Shown here piece after piece: positions 20,701 to 29,960 of a DNA stretch of 33,259 bases. Origin of the DNA: Chara braunii (lineage: Eukaryota > Streptophyta > Charophyceae > Charales > Characeae). Numbering within the stretch: position 1 is the stretch's first letter; each line of letters begins with the position of its first letter. The position numbers were made by a program, and so were the translations under genes. The notes under the pieces are model-generated. The model made no database searches, was not told the origin of the DNA, and was given only the letters and a program-made list of their open reading frames with translations. Location of the stretch: assembly GCA_003427395.1 (NCBI GenBank), contig BFEA01000188.1, positions 2,395,471 to 2,428,729 of the forward strand. Direction: 5' to 3'.

Positions 20701-20990
20701 TTACAACCCGCTGTTGATTCTTCTGGCAAGAGAGACTCGTTCCCTAGAAGTGTGGTATGATATTCTCTCAGCAGTTCCCACTTTCACCACCTTTAATAAA
20801 TAACTTATCTCAATCTCATCAGTGACAATTCTCAGGGCAGAGTCTCTCATTCGATCAAAGAAAGGCTGCAATAGCTCAAGCTCATCCAAGGTATAGAGGT
20901 TTCTGTCAGAGATCCGAAGAGTCTCTTCTATCTTGATTACTCTTCCCTCCAGTACCACCCCAAATGTTAACTGTTCAACCAAACTGGATA
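20701..20990 (-). CDS. hypothetical tail ORF of the accessory region
   Basis: About 93 codons without ATG (TTG first). It contains LYTLDELELLQPFFDRMRDS and EIEISYLLKVVKVGTAERIS, a helical, charged sequence. It is not similar to the modules and not recognised. It may be the C-terminal end of the accessory polyprotein. Confidence 0.35.
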
Positions 20991-20993
20991 TCG

Positions 20994-21464
20994 CTAACCA
21001 TCATAGGAAACATCTGAAAGATAGATCTCAGGCTGGACATAATCAGAGATTTCGAACCTGTGTTCAAAGGTACTCAGAAGCAGGAATTTTATCATCACGG
21101 TAGAGTCTTTCTCCTTTGCTCTACCAATCCCAACAATAGCCTCCAATAGAGGCATCCAATCTCTCCTATCCTCGAATCCCTCAGCAATTGAGAACTCAGG
21201 GAGCCTTTCAAATTCCCTTACTCTCACTCCCCATGTCACTTTTCTTCTTAGCTTCTCTAACCATTCTTTTGTCCGCTCAAGATTGACATACGCCCCTTTT
21301 AAATACTCCAAGTAGTCAACTTCCTCCTCTAGACTGTCAGAGGAGTAAACCCTCACATCCAAGCTGTCAGAGGAGTAAACCCTCACAATAGTTATCCTAG
21401 CTACTGAGAGTATTCTTCTTGGGCTCTCTTCACTTTCCATACAAGATCTACCATGACTGACCAA
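20994..21464 (-). pseudogene. accessory module D (C-terminal half with duplicated octapeptide)
   Basis: The front half is reduced to a duplicated VRVYSSDS, from a 24-base direct repeat (21334-21357 and 21364-21387). It then follows the module pattern: EWLEKLRRKVTWGVRVREFE, LPEFSIAEGFEDRRDWMPLL and EAIVGIGRAKE. An extra tail, EHRFEISDYVQPEIYLSDV, has no match in the other modules. It is out of frame with module C. Confidence 0.5.
21334..21387. repeat. 24-bp direct repeat, 30-bp period
   Basis: CTGTCAGAGGAGTAAACCCT plus CACA occurs at 21334-21357 and 21364-21387 without mismatch, so the duplication is recent relative to the decay around it. It duplicates VRVYSSDS in module D. Confidence 0.9.
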
Positions 21465-21904
21465 TTGTGTCTTGAGAATGTAAATCCTTCAACAGGTGGA
21501 GATGGCATCCCAACAAAAGGTCTGACATAGGTACTAAAGGAAAAATTGTCCCCCTCTCGTTCTAACCTTCTGTTCTCATAATGCACAAGGTCCCACGCTC
21601 GTTACCAACACGCACCGTTTCTACATTCTTCAAATCTTTGTTTCGACACATAAATCCCAATATCATACTCATCAAGATCAATAAAATAACAGGTAAGAAC
21701 ATATACACTGTCATGTTCTCGCCCTGGTTTCTTTATAACTTCATACCTCACGATCTCATAGGGGATTATGACTCTCCTTGTTATAGAATTGAGAGAATTT
21801 AATAGTTTATCTGATTCAACCTTACTCAACCCTCCATAGTCGCTTATCAATTTAAGCCAAAGTTTCTCTCTTGAGGGTACATAGCGTCGACTCATCTGAC
21901 TCAT
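21401..21904 (-). pseudogene. accessory module C (one in-frame stop)
   Basis: Begins at ATG 21904, overlapping the stop of module B. It carries ITRRVIIPYEIVRYEVIKKP, SVYVLTCYFIDLDEYDIGIY and VSKQRFEE, then a TAA at 21602-21604. It continues in the same frame with RAWDLVHYENRRLERE, FSFSTYVRPF, PSPPVEGFTFSRHNWSVMV and VWKVKRAQEEYSQ. The match with module B on both sides of the stop shows the TAA is a lesion, unless readthrough occurs. Confidence 0.6.
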
Positions 21905-22335
21905 TGGTCTCGTTTCACTTTCAGAGCAAACTCAACCACCGCAGACCAATTTTCTCTTGACAAATTTACATCGGGCAAGGGAGGAGCTGAAAATCTCTTA
22001 AAGACAGTAAATCGAATGGATCCGATGAAGTTCTTATTTTCCCTCTCAAATCTCTCTTTCTCTTTCAGTACTACCTCTTCAGCAAATCCCCAGCATCTCC
22101 CATACATCGCTTCAGTACTTCTTTCTTTTGGGACATAAATTCTCACATCATATGTATCCAGGTCTAGAAAATAAAATGTCAGTACATATAATCGTTTCTG
22201 CTCCCATCCGCTCTCGACCATCTCATATCTGACAGCCTCATATGGGAATACCTCTCTCTTACTCAGAGTATTTAGTGACCTTAGGAGACACTCGAGCTTC
22301 TCTTGACTTGGGTCTGAACCTCTGTCAAATTTCAA
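21901..22335 (-). CDS. accessory module B (intact)
   Basis: The best-preserved module: about 144 codons without a stop. In order it has SKREVFPYEAVRYEMVE (residues 26-42), LYVLTFYFLDLDTYDVRIYV (49-68), PKERSTEA, RCWGFAEEVVLKEKERFE, IGSIRFTVFKRF and APPLPDVNLSRENWSAVV, ending ALKVKRDQ. No ATG opens it: the frame begins after a TAG and the first start-like codon is TTG, overlapping the stop of module A. Its own stop overlaps the ATG of module C as ATGA. The mixed alpha/beta pattern suggests a small folded domain. Role is unknown. Confidence 0.6.
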   Translation of the reverse strand: MKFDRGSDPSQEKLECLLRSLNTLSKREVFPYEAVRYEMVESGWEQKRLYVLTFYFLDLDTYDVRIYVPKERSTEAMYGRCWGFAEEVVLKEKERFERENKNFIGSIRFTVFKRFSAPPLPDVNLSRENWSAVVEFALKVKRDQ

Positions 22336-22749
22336 CCTTCTCTATGACTACCAGTTCTTTTCTCCCACGTCAGTACCATGCTGATAATTGACAGCCAGTT
22401 AGTTCCATCACAATAGTTGTCAGGTATAGGAGGGATCGGAATAGTCTCATACGTTACTGGCATTACACCCCATTCCACTCTATTTTTTTTGTTTGATTAG
22501 GTCTGTTTTCTCATCATAAAGAGATTGGATCGCAATTCCCCATAGCCAGTTAAAGGTCCCACCTTCGTCACAGTCTCCCTTCTTGACATAAGGACAGATA
22601 TCATAGATATCTCCCTCCATGAAGCGAGCGAGCACTACGCTGATGACCGAATTGTCAGAACGGTAGACCCAACAATGCTCATACTGATAGGGGAATATTC
22701 CTTTGATAGTAACTTTGGAGAGTTCTCTTAATGCATCAGAAGTTAGCAT
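22331..22749 (-). pseudogene. accessory module A (frameshifted)
   Basis: First half (22480-22749) reads IKGIFPYQYEHCWVYR, VISVVLARFMEGDIYD and CPYVKKGD. The second half, in another frame (to 22331), reads VEWGVMPVTYETI, PIPPIPDNYCDGTNWLSII and VLTWEKR. The frame is lost in an A-run at about 22486-22493. It aligns with the intact module B over its whole length, which is how the second half was found. Confidence 0.6.
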
Positions 22750-22827
22750 TCTTGTTGAAGTCTCCGAGCCCTTGATTATTTTTTTCCCTTCTCAATGTTC
22801 CAAGGACTTCATAGGCTCATGAGGCAT

Positions 22828-23077
22828 ACCTGAGATCAAGCTTGTTTCTCTCCAGTCAGTAATATCAGTCTCCTTCTCCGGTCCAGTGTGGTACCTCACA
22901 CAAGGAAAAATAAGACTCAGTTACCAACTAGGCTTTCTCAAAAGACTAATAACTCAAAAAAAGATTGCAAAATAAGTCTGGAAAAATTCAGAATTTGTCA
23001 ACAGTTCTCAAAGCCTAATCAAAGCTCAAAGTTGTTTGTTGACCCAGACTCATTCCGGACACGAAAATTTTTCATTT
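22828..23077 (-). other. leader between primer-binding site and accessory ORF
   Basis: About 250 bases with no ORF of note. It would be the 5' untranslated leader carrying packaging signals. None can be recognised. Confidence 0.4.
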
Positions 23078-23094
23078 CCCCGGCAACGGCGTCA
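23078..23094 (-). other. primer-binding site, tRNA-Asp type
   Basis: On the plus strand CCCCGGCAACGGCGTCA, which matches the 3' end of plant tRNA-Asp (CCCCGGCAACGGCGCCA, recalled) with one mismatch in 17. It lies four bases from the inner end of the 5' LTR, the expected place. It sets the element's orientation as minus. Confidence 0.8.
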
Positions 23095-23693
23095 TTTTTG
23101 TCGCACTTTTTCGAATCGGACTGCTTCAGGCGATCGGAAAGCCAACAAGCTGTCATGCAGGATTTTGGATGCGATTGCAATAAATAAAATAAATTAAATA
23201 AAGCAAATCCCTTCCTGTTGTGTGCGTCCGGCTTCGAGCGAGACCCTTCAATTGTGATCTTCGCCGGTCCCCGGTCTTAGGAATCTTTTATTTTGATTCG
23301 GAACAGTGGAGAATCATGCAAATAATAATCATGAAATGCTGATATCTCATACGTGCATCAATTTTGTCGGCCCACTAATTTTGAGAACCGTGACAGAATC
23401 ATCAAAGAGTACAGCCATCAAGCAAAACAATAATGCAAGAAGCAAGACTGACTGATTCGAGCAATGACAAGGTTAAATGAGGGAAGAATGAGAACTCATA
23501 ATAGTCTAAGGAAGTACATATGGAAGAGAGCATGACCAACACCAATCAAGAGTCCTCACTCGTCCCTCTAAACTTCACACTCAATCTCTCATTTTGTTGT
23601 CTGTTGTTTGGGCGTCTTGCCATGTCACCGTACTCTCTGAGTCTGTGGCCTCTGAATGTAGAGCCACCTGAAGCCTACTAGTTCTGCGCACCT

Positions 23694-24206
23694 TCATCCA
23701 AGGTACATGACCCGAAAGTCAATCATGGAGCAAAACTCTTCCCATAGTGTAGGTAGATAGGGTCTGGAGAAGAGTCCTCGTTTGAGATGACCGAACTCTG
23801 AGGGCTCTATCAGCGCCTGATAGTCAATCTGCGATGGCGAAATGTACCTCTTTGCCAAATCCACCAGGTCGCCCCATTGAGAGCCGTCTGTCAGAATAAA
23901 AGGTACCGGAGGTCGGTGATAGTCTGAGTAGAGTTTTGGTCCAAAGCTGCAAAACAGCTTGACACCACCTCCATTAAGTTCCTTCTCCCTTTCTTCAAGG
24001 TGCCTGGTTGCTGCAATCCAGACTGAATCGAAGTGCTCGAGGGTTTCCTTACCCTTCTTCAAGTAGACCCTCGAGTCATCGATGGTATTCCCTGCGAACT
24101 CAATGTGAGCAACATAAATGGATAGATCCTCCCGTTTGAAACCAACGACACTGACATACCGGTATTGGAAAGCATCTTTTGAAGCAATTTTGTTGAGATC
24201 AACCAA
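23694..24206 (-). CDS. LTR-embedded accessory-module ORF, 5' LTR copy
   Basis: Counterpart of the frame at 4034-4516, about 170 codons here because the C-terminal frame differs. It opens after a TAA with TTG (then VDLNKIASKDAFQYRYVSVV). Module marks are DAFQYRYVS, GNTIDDSRVYLKKGKE, a His- and Glu-rich helix (ATRHLEEREKELN) and HRPPVPFILTDGSQWGDLV. Roughly twenty residues differ from the other copy, many non-conservative. Both frames remain open across about 150 codons despite this. Function is unknown. Confidence 0.55.
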   Translation of the reverse strand: MVDLNKIASKDAFQYRYVSVVGFKREDLSIYVAHIEFAGNTIDDSRVYLKKGKETLEHFDSVWIAATRHLEEREKELNGGGVKLFCSFGPKLYSDYHRPPVPFILTDGSQWGDLVDLAKRYISPSQIDYQALIEPSEFGHLKRGLFSRPYLPTLWEEFCSMIDFRVMYLG

Positions 24207-25471
24207 GATAGTCTCTTAGACTGAGAAATACCGGACTGTACTCGTGTGCAGATTGCTGAGTGTTGAAGCTAACTCTCGAATCTTTTACTAAACGCACTGC
24301 CTGATTGATGCTGGTCTCTGATACCGATAAAATGACGAGGGATTGATTGGGTGTCGATTGATAAGTGTTTGAATGCTGATTAATCCAATTGTTGTTCGTG
24401 TTTCGTTGATGTACAGTGTGCCCTGTTGTGATCTGTTTCTGAAACTGGCTCGTTTTCTCTAACCTGTCTCTGCCTGATGTGAATTCGCCTCTCTCGGAAT
24501 TGATGGCTAGGCTCTCTTACTGATTTCCAGTAACCTTCCTCCTTGCTTCCTCAACGGATCCTACCGATGAGAGGGTGCTGTGTAATTTCCCGTCCGATCA
24601 ATGAATGTAGAAGTTGTACTCAACATGTTTTTGATTTTTCACTAATTTTAACGATTTTCCCATCAAGAGCTCTATATAATTGTGGATGTCCTGAACCAAA
24701 CTTCCATTCCAGCCTCTGACTTTATCTCGGTACATTGAGTAGGTCACTCTCAGCATATCATCCCCTTCAATCTTTCTGCAAACGTTCTTCGTATTGGTTT
24801 AAGATCGTAAACCGATGGACGCAAATAGCATTCCTCATCAATCAGAACTTTTGGAGAGTTGCTCAAACCTGCAGCTAACGATGGGGAATTGAAAAGGACT
24901 TTGACTCGTTTACGACTATTACTGTTCTCGAATTCTCTCAGACTTAGTCATCACAGAAGCAGATATCACTAGCACATTTCATGCCAATCGAAGTAGTGAA
25001 TCAGAGTAGTACTTTTGTTGTCCTGGTGGCCTCGAGGAGATAAACACCAAACGTCTTGCTAATCATTAGGCGGACTTAATACTAGTATCACACAGAGCAC
25101 AGCCCCTATCAAATATTGAGTTCAATGTTGCACTGCTTACAATGTTTCCTCTTGACAGGCTTCGATCAGACAAAGGTGCACTGACACTCAGGTTTCTCAC
25201 CTGACAAGTTGAAATAAGGGATGCCTCTTGTGGAAATTGGGTTTGCATACACTGAGAGTTTTCTCATATGAGATTGACGGAGTAGTATGCCATAGGGCTT
25301 CCTCTGTCTATCCCAGTGACGACGACTCAACGGTTGTGTTAAGTTTGAAGTGAGACGCTCCGCACAGATTCGGGTTCACTGCAGGTCCACTACACCAGAT
25401 GCTGCACGTTTGCATACTACTCATGTGTACCTTCCCCGCGGAAGCGTATCTTAGATCACCTGCCCTTATGC

Positions 25472-25478
25472 ATTTATA
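25472..25478 (-). promoter_or_regulatory. candidate TATA box of the 5' LTR
   Basis: TATAAAT on the minus strand, about 560 bases from the outer LTR end and conserved in the 3' LTR. It would drive the element transcript. Confidence 0.45.
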
Positions 25479-26038
25479 CAAAATTGAACTTTTATCAACG
25501 GCTGACCCTGACGAAGGGATAGCTGATTTTCATCAAGTTGACAGTTTTCTTCACAGGCGGGACCGCTCAAACCATTACTCGTACCGTGTGGGAAATCTCT
25601 GATCACATCACCCACTGATAAAATAGATGAAGGTGTCACTGAATATGATTCGAAGATTATTGGGGAATTCTGCGAACGGTATAGACTACAACACTTTTAG
25701 GTGTCGTGTCGTCGGTTATTTGCCTCAGGGCAGTCCATGAACTGTTTGTGAGATAAAGCGCTCCCTGTAGTTACCTCCAACCATAAGCGAGTGCGGGCAG
25801 TATCTACGATGCACCTGTCACTACTGATAATAGCTCTCTTCCCAGATGCCGGACTGAGCGTGGCCACTACAATCAGCACTCATGTAACGAAAAGCTTATC
25901 ACCCCAGATAAGCCTGACTCAGGCCGTGTGCGATTACTGGCCAGTAACGGACTCACCTTGTTTACTGTACAAAGTGGTTCTGGCTTCTCTGTAAAGCCTA
26001 AGCCACTACACATAGTAAATGAGGGAGCAGTTAACTAA

Positions 26039-26668
26039 CCGGGTGCCTACCTGACGACATAGTCAACTTAGAACCATAGACGTTCATTAGTTGCTGCCAT
26101 TGTTCACTCGTGAACCGTGAATCTCTGTCACTCACAATTGTCACGGGATGTCCATAATCTTTCACCCAATGGTTAAAGAATTCTCGGAGTACTAATTTTG
26201 TTTTTGCTTCCGCTGGCAAGCTACGAATACAGCATACTTAACTAAATATGTCAACAATGACCATAACTTGCGTCTTTCCATTCCCGCTTTTCACCCAATT
26301 GGCAAGGCTACGACAAAGTCAATGGACACATAGTCTCCTGGACCTGTTGGGATTGGCAAAGGCTTCAGTAGACCAAGGGGAGGTTGAGTGGTGCTCTTAT
26401 TTCTTTGGCACACTTGACAACCTTGCACATACGCAATGCAATCGGGTTTCATGTGAGGCCAGGTGTAGGAACGCAAAAGATTTGCATAAGTTTTTTTCCA
26501 CCCAAAATGGCCTTCAGTGTCGTGACACTCCCCCAAGATCAAACTTTTGATCTCTTCCACATCTGGAATACAAAGCCTGTCGTGCACATCTGTTCTTTCA
26601 AACAACAGTCCCTGTGTTATACGATAGTTAGGAAACTTTTGTGACGCTTCTTGTACACGTTTAATCAT
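26039..26668 (-). pseudogene. gypsy-2 integrase, truncated
   Basis: Zinc-binding part: ECHDTEGHFGWKKT (two His) and GCQVCQRNK (two Cys). The catalytic core starts with DYVSIDFVVALP (first Asp), continues through GNGKTQVMVIVDIFS in another frame, then AKTKLVLREFFNHWVKDYG and IVSDRDSRFTSEQWQQL (second Asp). It ends with GSKLTMSSGRHP at the LTR. The catalytic Glu and C-terminal domain are missing. Frameshifts lie near 26285, near 26220 and at the junction with RNase H (about 26660). Confidence 0.85.
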
Positions 26669-27843
26669 AGCGCCATAGACAGGATCTGTACATATGCACT
26701 TTTAATTTTCACTTGCAGATCGGTGCCCACGTCTAGATATGTTACAATGGCACCGAAGAAATCAGATCTTCGACTCAGCGCGTCAGAAACAACGTTATAC
26801 TTACCCTTGACTGGCTTTTGCTCGAAATCATACTGATCAATCTCAGCGGCCCACCTAGTCAACTTAGGCGTCATCCGGGCCTGCGTTTTGAGCCAGCGAA
26901 GTGTCTCATGATCTGAGTATACCTTGAAGTGGTGTCCTAAGAGATAGTGTCGCCAGTGATCTAGAGCTTCTCGGAGAGCATACAACTCCCTCTCATACGT
27001 AGAAGCGGTGACCTTCTCGTTAGGCAGTCGTCGGGACATAAACTCAACAGGCCTGTATCCATTTCCATCATCTTGTTGGAGTACAGCACCTATCCCGTAT
27101 TGATTGGCGTCAGTTGTGACAACAAAGGGCAAAAACGGATCAACAACCTTCAAAACCGGATAGTTAATTAAACATTTTTTCGAACGTTTAAACAAAGTCG
27201 TACAGTCTGAATCCCACTTCCAAATTGTTTCTTTCTTAAGCGATCTGCAAAGGGGCGCAGCAATTATCGTGAAGTGTTTGACAAACTTCCAATAGTAGTT
27301 GGCTAGCCCAAGGAACGACCGCAACTCGGTCAAAGTGCGGGGGTTTGGCCAATCGCGAATCGCTGCAATTTTCGAATCTTTCGGTTTTACTCCATCTCCA
27401 TCAAGCACATGCCCCAAATACAAAACCTGACACTTGACCCAATCACACTTCTTTGGGTTCAACTTGAGATTTGCCTCACGTAACTTATTTAGCACAAGTC
27501 GAAGGTGCTCAGAATGCTCTTTCAAATCTTTACTAAAAATCAAAATATCATCCAAATAAACAATGACAAATTTATCAAGCCATTCGCGAAAGAGTTCGTT
27601 CATCGTTCTTTGGAAAGTCGCAGGGGCATTGGTGAGACCAAAGGGCATAACTACAAACTCATAGTGCCCATAACTCGTTCAAAAGGTAGTTTTATATTGG
27701 TCTTCCGGCTCTACCTCAATCTGGTGGTAGCCGAATTTCAAATCAATCTTCGTAAAGTATTTGCAACCCTGCACACGATCCAGCAAATCATCTATCATTG
27801 AAAATGGCTCAACATTTTTGACTGTTATATCATTAAGTCTTCT
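26665..27843 (-). pseudogene. gypsy-2 reverse transcriptase (palm to thumb) and RNase H
   Basis: From RRLN after the upstream stop, through a TGA at 27679-27681 (TTF-stop-TSYG, where Arg is expected, so CGA to TGA), then an open frame of 327 codons. It has MPFGLTNAPATFQRTM, the catalytic VYLDDILIFS and LRSFLGLANYYWKFVKHF. RNase H follows: TTDANQYGIGAVLQQ, YERELYALREAL, VYSDHETLRW and VVSDALSRR, all four acidic residues present. Apart from the two stops this is an almost intact catalytic unit of the common Ty3/gypsy type. Confidence 0.9.
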
Positions 27844-28629
27844 TTAGTCAATACACATGCATACCCCGCCATCTTTCTTCGGTACGAATAGCACAGGCGC
27901 ACCATAGGGCGAGGAGCTAGGTCTTATCCACCCCTTTTCCAGCAATTCATCAAGCTGGGTTCGCAGTTCATCCAACTCTTTTGGTGACATCCTATAGATG
28001 GGCCCCTTATGAATTTGACTTCCTGGAATGATATCGATGCGATGTTTGATAGGTCTTTCAACTACACCGCTTGAGGCCTCTGCCACATCTGCGAATTCTT
28101 TCAGAATTTTTTCAACTTCTGGGGGGTTAGCCTCTTCTTTAACTTCTCTCTCTTTAACTGGGCGCACATATGCAACAAAAACTTGATCATACAAGTTATA
28201 CTTTCTTACATGGCGGGTGAACGCGGGGGCACTCATACAACAATGAGCTAAGCGGCTTTCCTTTCCTGATTCGTGAAATAGGCGGATTTTCTTTTTCCCA
28301 CCTTGCGGACTTGGAAGCCAAGACTCATGGTCCCTCAACTTTATGTCCGCGTTTGCAGTTTCACCCCAATCCATATCTAAAAGAATGTCAAAAGGAAGAT
28401 CATCTTCCACCAAGAGAGTCAGAGAGTGGAGAGCACGTTCCACCTTCCCCTCTCCTTCGAGCCGGAAGTATATCTTAACCCCTTCAACATATCTATCCAT
28501 TACAGTTATAGTGCTATTAGCTAACTTACTCATTACGGGCTCATCTAACTGCTTAACCTTTAGCCCGAGATGCAGCTTCTTTAACCCTTTCTTACTTATG
28601 TAGTTGCGAGTCGATCCACTATCTATCAT
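27844..28629 (-). pseudogene. gypsy-2 protease and N-terminal reverse transcriptase
   Basis: Begins MIDSGSTRNYIS, the intact DSG active site of the aspartic protease, with LPFDILLDMDW downstream. The linker leads to IDIIPGSQIHKGPIYRMSPK and LDELLEKGWIRPSSSPYGAP, then FVPKKDGGVCMCID, the fingers domain. It ends at a TAA (27844-27846) in place of the Tyr of CIDYRxLN, and the frame continues beyond. The frame also extends upstream of the listed start to about 28700 (RRGQLITADLEVNKVRVGG), so protease has no start codon of its own and was probably made as a gag-pol fusion. Confidence 0.85.
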
Positions 28630-28898
28630 TCCTCCAACTCTTACTTTATTTACCTCAAGATCTGCAGTTATTAACTGTCCTCTTCGTTTCTTTATCTCAC
28701 TCTAGGCTTGGCGACGAGCGGCCAACTCATCACCCATGCCAGCGAGGGATCCACCTAGAGAGGTACACACATTTACTACCTCCGGACAGTTAACTAGGTG
28801 GGGACTGTCTTCCTCTTCAGTCTCTGCCAGTGGAACCTTCGAATGGGAGGATGTCTTTCTTTCTACATTTGAAGTTCTCATAGAGGAAACTGAGACCT
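28630..28898 (-). other. gypsy-2 gag-protease spacer
   Basis: A degraded coding linker. Stops occur in all minus-strand frames (TAG near 28704 in the protease frame). No separate gene. Confidence 0.4.
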
Positions 28899-29384
28899 CT
28901 ACTGGTTGTTCCCTTTTAGTATCTTGTAGTCTGGACAGTAGGGAACAATATGGTTGGGGTCACCACATTTGAGGCACTGATCGACAACTTTTCTTTCTTG
29001 CCAAACTTTTTCAGTGATTCCCAGTTTCTTCCAAGGCTCCCTTTCGGGCAAACCTGGATGGGGTGGATATGGTTTGTCCCATGTACCATACCATGCACCT
29101 CTTCCTCTTCCCCAGGCAGAATATGAACCACGGCCACCTTGTGAGGGACCATTGCCCCTTCCACCCACGTAGTAGCTACCTTCGTCACTACCCCTCTGGG
29201 TACCGGGTCCTCTTCCACCGCGTGCGCGACCTCCTCTTCCTCGGCCACGTCCTCTTCCTTGTCGCCCTCCCCCGCGGGCTGCAACGGCCGCGTAGTCCCC
29301 CTCCTGGACTACCGTGCCGTTGGGTCCTCCTTCCAGACCATTATATTTGATCATAGGAAAGAGTTTCGACACCTCCTTCTTCAA
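28899..29384 (-). pseudogene. gypsy-2 gag C-terminus: RGG-rich region and zinc knuckle
   Basis: After a short frame-shifted start, residues 25-95 are Gly/Arg-rich (GRGRGRGGRARGGRGP, RGSYSAWGRGRGAWYG), typical of RNA binding. A zinc knuckle CLKCGDPNHIVPYC (C-x2-C-x4-H-x4-C) lies near the C-terminus. It is joined to the capsid piece by a frameshift near 29390. Confidence 0.8.
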
Positions 29385-29960
29385 AGGTCAGAAGGAGATT
29401 GTCTTTCCTAGGTATATTCCCTGAGATTGTGCGGTTCTGCCACTTCTTTCCCGCTTGCAGATTTTTCCAATAATGGTAGTCATTAGCTTCAGCCAAGAAG
29501 TCAGCGTGATCTATGGCGATCTTGCTGAACTTCTCGTATGTCATCCCCTCTTCCTTTGTGCGGGGATAAAGCTGAGTACGGAGAGGGTCAGGAAGTGCCC
29601 TTGCGAAGTTGTTGAGGATTTGAATAGGGTTAGCCCATGTTCTGCACATTGCAAGAGTTCATCCATTGTTGCTTTGAGTGCAGATGCACTCTTCCATTTC
29701 CGACCTGCGGTATTTAGAATTAGCATTTCGGTTCAGCGAGCTAGATTCTTATCTTCAAACCGTTCTCTGACAGCTTTAAAGAAGTCTTCAATTCTAGTTT
29801 GCTGTGAATATGCAATCATAGTATCGCAGTTAGCTTCCTTTTGCAACGAGATGGCGAAGCTCATCGCATCGCCGGCCATGCACGAAGTGGCCATTAGAAC
29901 TCTATCCCAATAAGGTATGCGTTGACCGTATACGTATGATTCTACGGCCGCGATCCAATG
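29341..29960 (-). pseudogene. gypsy-2 gag capsid region, frameshifted
   Basis: Three frames cover a retrotransposon gag capsid: LHWIAAVESYVYGQRIPYWD and ISLQKEANCDTMIAYSQQTR (about 29760-29960), then SASALKATMDELLQC (29541-29726), then NPIQILNNFARALPDPLRTQ and TYEKFSKIAIDHADFLAEAN (29341-29649). Frame changes fall near 29945 and 29645, and a stop lies before the MLILNT start. Order and motifs fit one ancestral capsid domain. Confidence 0.75.

Larger units (their letters stand above)
20701..22827 (-). pseudogene. accessory ORF region with tandem related modules (ORF1-like)
   Basis: Lies between the primer-binding site and gag. The likely first ATG is at 22827 (MPHEPMKSLEH, then a TGA stop, then an open frame into the first module). 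Four related modules follow: 22331-22749, 21901-22335, 21401-21904 and 20994-21464 (a half). An unrelated tail occupies 20701-20990. Frames change at each module boundary and there is one in-frame TAA. It could be a decayed polyprotein of about 700 residues or separate short ORFs. Plant Ogre-type elements also carry an extra ORF1 here, but I see no resemblance to a known domain. Function is unknown. Localisation cannot be predicted: no signal peptide or membrane segment. Confidence 0.6.
3415..26038 (-). mobile_element. giant Ty3/gypsy-type LTR retrotransposon (about 22.6 kb)
   Basis: Two direct repeats of about 2.95 kb (3415-6370 and 23099-26038) flank an interior that codes on the minus strand for accessory ORFs, gag, protease, reverse transcriptase, RNase H and integrase. 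This is the Ty3/gypsy order. A primer-binding site lies four bases inside the right-hand repeat, which fixes that one as the 5' LTR. About 7 kb separates integrase from the 3' LTR. A hAT-like transposon adds 1.36 kb. Candidate 4-bp CCGG duplications lie just outside both ends (3411-3414 and 26039-26042), but these are short and palindromic. LTR termini (TT...CA on the minus strand) are not the usual TG...CA. Many stops and frameshifts show the copy is inactive. Confidence 0.85.
23099..26038 (-). repeat. 5' LTR of the giant element
   Basis: A direct repeat of 3415-6370 in the same orientation. On the minus strand it runs TTAGTTAACTGCTCCC...GTGCGACA. The candidate TATA box is at 25472-25478. 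The outer side (26039) breaks straight into the gypsy-2 integrase frame (GSKLTMSSGRHP), so this element is younger than gypsy-2. Confidence 0.9.

Noticed and set aside
3411-26042. CCGG as a firm target-site duplication of the giant element
   Set aside because: Only four bases, self-complementary, and the flanks come from different elements; kept only as a candidate.
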